The notes under the pieces: generated by a model
What the model was told of the DNA's origin: nothing
Seen by the model: the letters and a program-made list of their open reading frames with translations, nothing else
Database searches by the model: none
Program-made: the position numbers and the translations under genes
From: a virus
Reading direction: 5' to 3' (one strand)
Length of the DNA: 64,000 nt
Virus record (IMG/VR): IMGVR_UViG_3300035698_011578
Coordinates: 1-64,000 of that record
Shown: in pieces, positions 61,097 through 64,000 of the stretch
Numbering within the stretch: the stretch's first letter is position 1
How the letters are laid out: every line of letters begins with the position of its first letter

Positions 61097-61813
61097 ATGA
61101 AAAAAATATTAATCACATCAGGTGGAACTAGAGAATATATTGATTCAGTAAGAGTCTTAACTAATATTAGCACAGGTAAATTGGGTGCCAAAATTGCTAA
61201 TAAATTTTTATCAGAAAATGCAAGTGATAAATTTATTTTTGTTGATAAAGAAGGGTTTTTCCTTAATAGGAAACAAGATATTAAATATAAAGTTTATTAT
61301 GTTGCGCCTAAATCGGCTAAGCAACCAGAACTAATGGAATTTGTAAAGGATAATGAGTTCTCTTATATTGAGATAACAGATGTGAATTCTGTTTGTAAAG
61401 TAATGGAAGAACTTGTTCCTGAAATGGATGTTGTTATCCACTTAATGGCAGTTTCAGATTTCGGTTTCAAACCAGCATCTACCAAACTAAAAAGTTCAGA
61501 CCCAATTGCATTCATTGAGTCTTTGAAAGATAGAGTATATCAAACACCAAAGATTTTACCTTTAATCAAAAAGTGGAATCCTCTTTGTAAATTAGTATCA
61601 TTCAAATTTGAAGTTGGTTTAGAGCACGAAGATTTAGTTAGTATTGCTAGAAAATCTATGAAAGGTGGTAGTTCTGATTTAGTCATAGCAAATGATAAAG
61701 TTGAAATGGTCGAAAACAATTCACATATTGCTTATGCAATAACTGAAGACAATGAGACTAAATTAAACTCAAAAGATGAGATTGTTGAATATTTATATCT
61801 TAATTTAATCTAA
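61097..61813 (+). CDS. coaB: Phosphopantothenate-cysteine ligase (CoaB)
   Basis: The 238-residue protein has ITSGGTREYIDSVRVLTN and STGKLGAKIA (nucleotide binding), HLMAVSDFGFKP, KLVSFKFEV and VIANDKVEM, all conserved in CoaB. It joins 4'-phosphopantothenate and cysteine, the step before CoaC. Bacteria usually carry one CoaBC fusion; here the two parts are separate genes in one operon and in the order C then B. Confidence 0.85.
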   Translation: MKKILITSGGTREYIDSVRVLTNISTGKLGAKIANKFLSENASDKFIFVDKEGFFLNRKQDIKYKVYYVAPKSAKQPELMEFVKDNEFSYIEITDVNSVCKVMEELVPEMDVVIHLMAVSDFGFKPASTKLKSSDPIAFIESLKDRVYQTPKILPLIKKWNPLCKLVSFKFEVGLEHEDLVSIARKSMKGGSSDLVIANDKVEMVENNSHIAYAITEDNETKLNSKDEIVEYLYLNLI

Positions 61814-62459
61814 TAATAATTGATTTAAGATCTTCATATAGTTTTATTTCGATTAAATGACCATATTTAAATAACGATCTTCTAATAAATACATATGTTT
61901 CTTCTAAATTATATTTAGATGATCGTTGTTTACGCTTAATTTCTATATTATTCTCATATTTATAGATGTTTGCTATTTTTGAAAAATTTTCAATTAAAGT
62001 TAAATTGACTTCTTCTAAAATATCCTTACCCTTTGTTGATTCAGGTATAAATATTTTTTTATCAATCACATCATCTGGGTGTCGAAGTGAGATTATAGTT
62101 TGATAATGATTTTGTTCATATTTCATTTCAAATCCCATTTCTTGGAGTCTTTTTAATAGAGTAATCTCAGAGTCTCTCATCTCTATTATTGTCTCTATAT
62201 CTGATTTAGAAAGATGTCTAAACCCAATAACAATTCGATAAGATTTAAATAAATTAAGATTAAAATTCATATAATCACTAATTCTACCTAAGTTACGTGA
62301 ATAATCACTGCGACCTATAAATGTTTCCACATCGACTTTACCAATATCAATAAAATCATAAAGAAGTCCTTTAATGTCATGTACCCTCTCATACTCAACG
62401 ACTATATCATCGGCCCAGTGAGATTCTTCAAAAACTTTAAATAATTTAATATTCTTCAT
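61800..62459 (-). CDS. Tagged hypothetical protein (MKNIKLFKVFEE)
   Basis: The 219-residue protein starts MKNIKLFKVFEES, a strong tag. It is basic and helical, with no recognised domain. Its end overlaps coaB by 14 bases on the opposite strand. A TTTTAATATATATAG motif precedes the start. Confidence 0.6.
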   Translation of the reverse strand: MKNIKLFKVFEESHWADDIVVEYERVHDIKGLLYDFIDIGKVDVETFIGRSDYSRNLGRISDYMNFNLNLFKSYRIVIGFRHLSKSDIETIIEMRDSEITLLKRLQEMGFEMKYEQNHYQTIISLRHPDDVIDKKIFIPESTKGKDILEEVNLTLIENFSKIANIYKYENNIEIKRKQRSSKYNLEETYVFIRRSLFKYGHLIEIKLYEDLKSIIIRLN

Positions 62460-62478
62460 AGACTATATATATTAAAAG

Positions 62479-63147
62479 TTAATATATTTTTTTAGAAACT
62501 TCTATACTTGCTTTTATATCATTTTCACAATATTCCGCTATCTTTCCTGTCTTATTTTCCCAGTAAGCTAAATGTACTTCAGAACCATTCATATCCACCT
62601 TTGGTGAGTCTATATCTAATTCATATGCTACTTCATCAAATGAGAATGCCCATGCGAATTTTTGTTTCCAATCCTCGGATAAATCTGTTATTCTAGCATC
62701 CCATGGCTTCTTATCATACATATAAATAATATTAGCAGGTTCTATTCCATATTTATGTAACTTGTGTAACACCCAAGGGATATCAAAGTAAAGGATTCTA
62801 AATCCACATAAGTTAAAGTTCTTTTTCTCTATCTTCTTTAATAGGTTATTGAAAGATTCAACAATAAGTTTTTCATCATCACCATAAAATGATCGTATTT
62901 GACTAACTTCACTGTTATCAATATAACCAAAAGCTATACATACGATTTTACCAAATGTTGAAACAATTCCCGCATTATCTAAATATGCCTCATCTATTGA
63001 TGAATATTTATCTACCCAATTTAATTTATTATATTTCTTCTCGAATAATTTAGCACCTCTTTCATCATTTAGTTTAAATCTATTATAATCTGGGTGTGCA
63101 CCGGCAGTCTCTATATCAAAATGGAATAAGTCGTTAGTCATCATCAT
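62479..63147 (-). CDS. DnaQ-like 3'-5' exonuclease (PolB exonuclease type)
   Basis: The 222-residue protein has Exo I FHFDIETAG, Exo II FNLCGFRILYFDIPWVLHKL (Asp in FDIPW) and Exo III IAEYCENDIKAS, the DEDDy arrangement with Tyr. Family-B-type stand-alone exonucleases act in repair or RNA/DNA end trimming. It overlaps the next gene upstream by 14 bases. Confidence 0.82.
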   Translation of the reverse strand: MMMTNDLFHFDIETAGAHPDYNRFKLNDERGAKLFEKKYNKLNWVDKYSSIDEAYLDNAGIVSTFGKIVCIAFGYIDNSEVSQIRSFYGDDEKLIVESFNNLLKKIEKKNFNLCGFRILYFDIPWVLHKLHKYGIEPANIIYMYDKKPWDARITDLSEDWKQKFAWAFSFDEVAYELDIDSPKVDMNGSEVHLAYWENKTGKIAEYCENDIKASIEVSKKIY

Positions 63148-63358
63148 CTATTATTAATTTTATTTTATTGTTTCGTTTAATGTCTTCTGTTAATGTTGTT
63201 AACCTTCTTTGGTCAGCACATAGATAGCATCTACTGCCTTGAAATGGGTAATGTAGTGAAAATATATATGAACATTCTTCACAATAATAATTACCACAAA
63301 TATCACATACCGAATCTTCTTCGATATATCTATTATAACATATATAACAATGACACAT
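63134..63358 (-). CDS. Small multi-Cys zinc-binding protein
   Basis: The 74-residue protein has four Cys pairs (CHCYIC, CDICG, CEEC, CYLCAD) in a cross-brace-like spacing resembling a RING or FYVE-type double zinc site. It may bind protein. It is translated together with the exonuclease. Confidence 0.6.
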   Translation of the reverse strand: MCHCYICYNRYIEEDSVCDICGNYYCEECSYIFSLHYPFQGSRCYLCADQRRLTTLTEDIKRNNKIKLIIDDDD

Positions 63359-63424
63359 ATTTATTTTAGTGAAAAAACTTAATATGTTTACATAAAAAAC
63401 ATTTTTAAAAATAATATATAGATT

Positions 63425-64000
63425 ATGAAATATTTAAATGGTTATCGATTGTTTGAAGCTAAGAAATTGAATGAATACGATAATTTAATGGGTAAGATGT
63501 TGCACCTTTACGGCTCAATACCATTGGAGAAGGAAAAAGCATCAATTGTTATTGCTAAAATTATATATGGCCCTACTCATGGTGAGTATTACAGATTAGG
63601 ACAAGATGTTGATATTAAAAATCAAAAAGACCACGATAAGGTCAGATTTAAAGATTATTTTGATTCTTTATTAAAATCAAAAGATTCTAGAGGTCATAAC
63701 TTTGAGGGAACAATAGCCGGGTTATATGATGGTGAGTTAGCAAAACGTGGTGAGAAATGGGACCTAGTTATAGGTGGTGAAACATGGAGTCTTAAATTTG
63801 TTGATCAAGCATCTAAGGCACCTGAAATTGGGAGCTTTAAGAAAACCATTTTAATATATGATAGGAAAAGACTAGAGGTTTATGCAGAAGAATTAGGACT
63901 TAAAAAAAGAATAGATTATAAAGCATCAACTAAAAACCAAGACTTACTAAAAAAATTAATAGAATTAGATACAGACTCAGAGTTAGAAGGGTTTTATTTA
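63425..64000 (+). CDS. Tagged protein with possible PD-(D/E)xK-like core (partial)
   Basis: The frame starts MKYLNGYRLFEAKKLNEYDN, one of the best tags, and runs off the window after 192 residues. It contains GHNFEGTIAGLYDGELAKRG and KWDLVIGGETWSLKF, where Glu, Asp and Lys could form a PD-(D/E)xK nuclease site. An injected nuclease is possible, but the evidence is only the motif. An AATATATA motif is just upstream. Confidence 0.55.
   Translation, partial: MKYLNGYRLFEAKKLNEYDNLMGKMLHLYGSIPLEKEKASIVIAKIIYGPTHGEYYRLGQDVDIKNQKDHDKVRFKDYFDSLLKSKDSRGHNFEGTIAGLYDGELAKRGEKWDLVIGGETWSLKFVDQASKAPEIGSFKKTILIYDRKRLEVYAEELGLKKRIDYKASTKNQDLLKKLIELDTDSELEGFYL

Overview
The window looks like part of a large, AT-rich, T4-like myovirus genome infecting a member of the Bacteroidota. 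The virus type rests on recognisable T4-type proteins: a contractile tail sheath, tail tube, gp25 baseplate wedge, gp26-like hub protein, both terminase subunits, clamp loader gp44, recombination nuclease gp47 and late sigma factor gp55. The host type rests on perfect copies of the Bacteroidota promoter (TTTG, 19-21 bp, TAnnTTTG) in front of several transcription units. These calls come from reading the sequence; no database search was run.

Layout. 1-0.9 kb: a collagen-like tail fibre cut by the window edge. 0.9-6 kb: rhodanese, a Vsr-like homing endonuclease, gp55 and virion-type proteins. 6-12.6 kb: gp44, gp25, several N-terminally tagged proteins, a possible spanin pair, a HAD hydrolase and ClpS. 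12.6-19.3 kb: terminase large subunit as two separate genes that carry the halves of a split intein, with six opposite-strand genes between them and a second, endonuclease-bearing intein in the C half. 19.3-30 kb: small terminase, large structural proteins, sheath, gp26/gp51-like pair, tube. 30-45 kb: gp47, tagged proteins, thymidine kinase, acyl carrier protein, a tagged HExxH protein, amidase endolysin, methyltransferase and homing endonucleases. 45-53 kb: two tRNA arrays around a block with a glycosyltransferase, RNA ligase, GGDEF-like protein, radical SAM gene split by a homing endonuclease, CYTH protein and class III nucleotide cyclase. 53-64 kb: class II ribonucleotide reductase, split CoaC and CoaB genes, a DnaQ-like exonuclease and more tagged proteins.

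Four points stand out. (1) Both tRNA arrays sit behind the same device: a host-type promoter, a tiny ORF, an intrinsic terminator, then the tRNAs. The tiny ORF of the Ala/Gly array is rich in Ala and Gly codons; that of the Tyr/Glu array has three Tyr codons followed by two Glu codons. In each leader the end of the tiny ORF can pair with the 5' arm of the terminator. This is the logic of ribosome-mediated attenuation, applied to phage tRNA genes. (2) The packaging motor needs protein trans-splicing exactly in its Walker A motif. (3) About eighteen otherwise unrelated proteins begin with a shared tag of the form M-K-x-[LI]-K-x-[FY]-x-x-[FLY]-[EN]-E, like the T4 capsid-targeting sequence, suggesting a set of proteins packed in the head and delivered to the host. 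(4) There are clusters for nucleotide signalling (GGDEF-like, CYTH, class III cyclase) and for CoA/acyl-carrier chemistry (CoaC, CoaB, ACP).

Four genes are each broken by exactly one missing base, three of them in A runs; sequencing or assembly error is the simplest explanation, and these genes are probably intact in the real virus.
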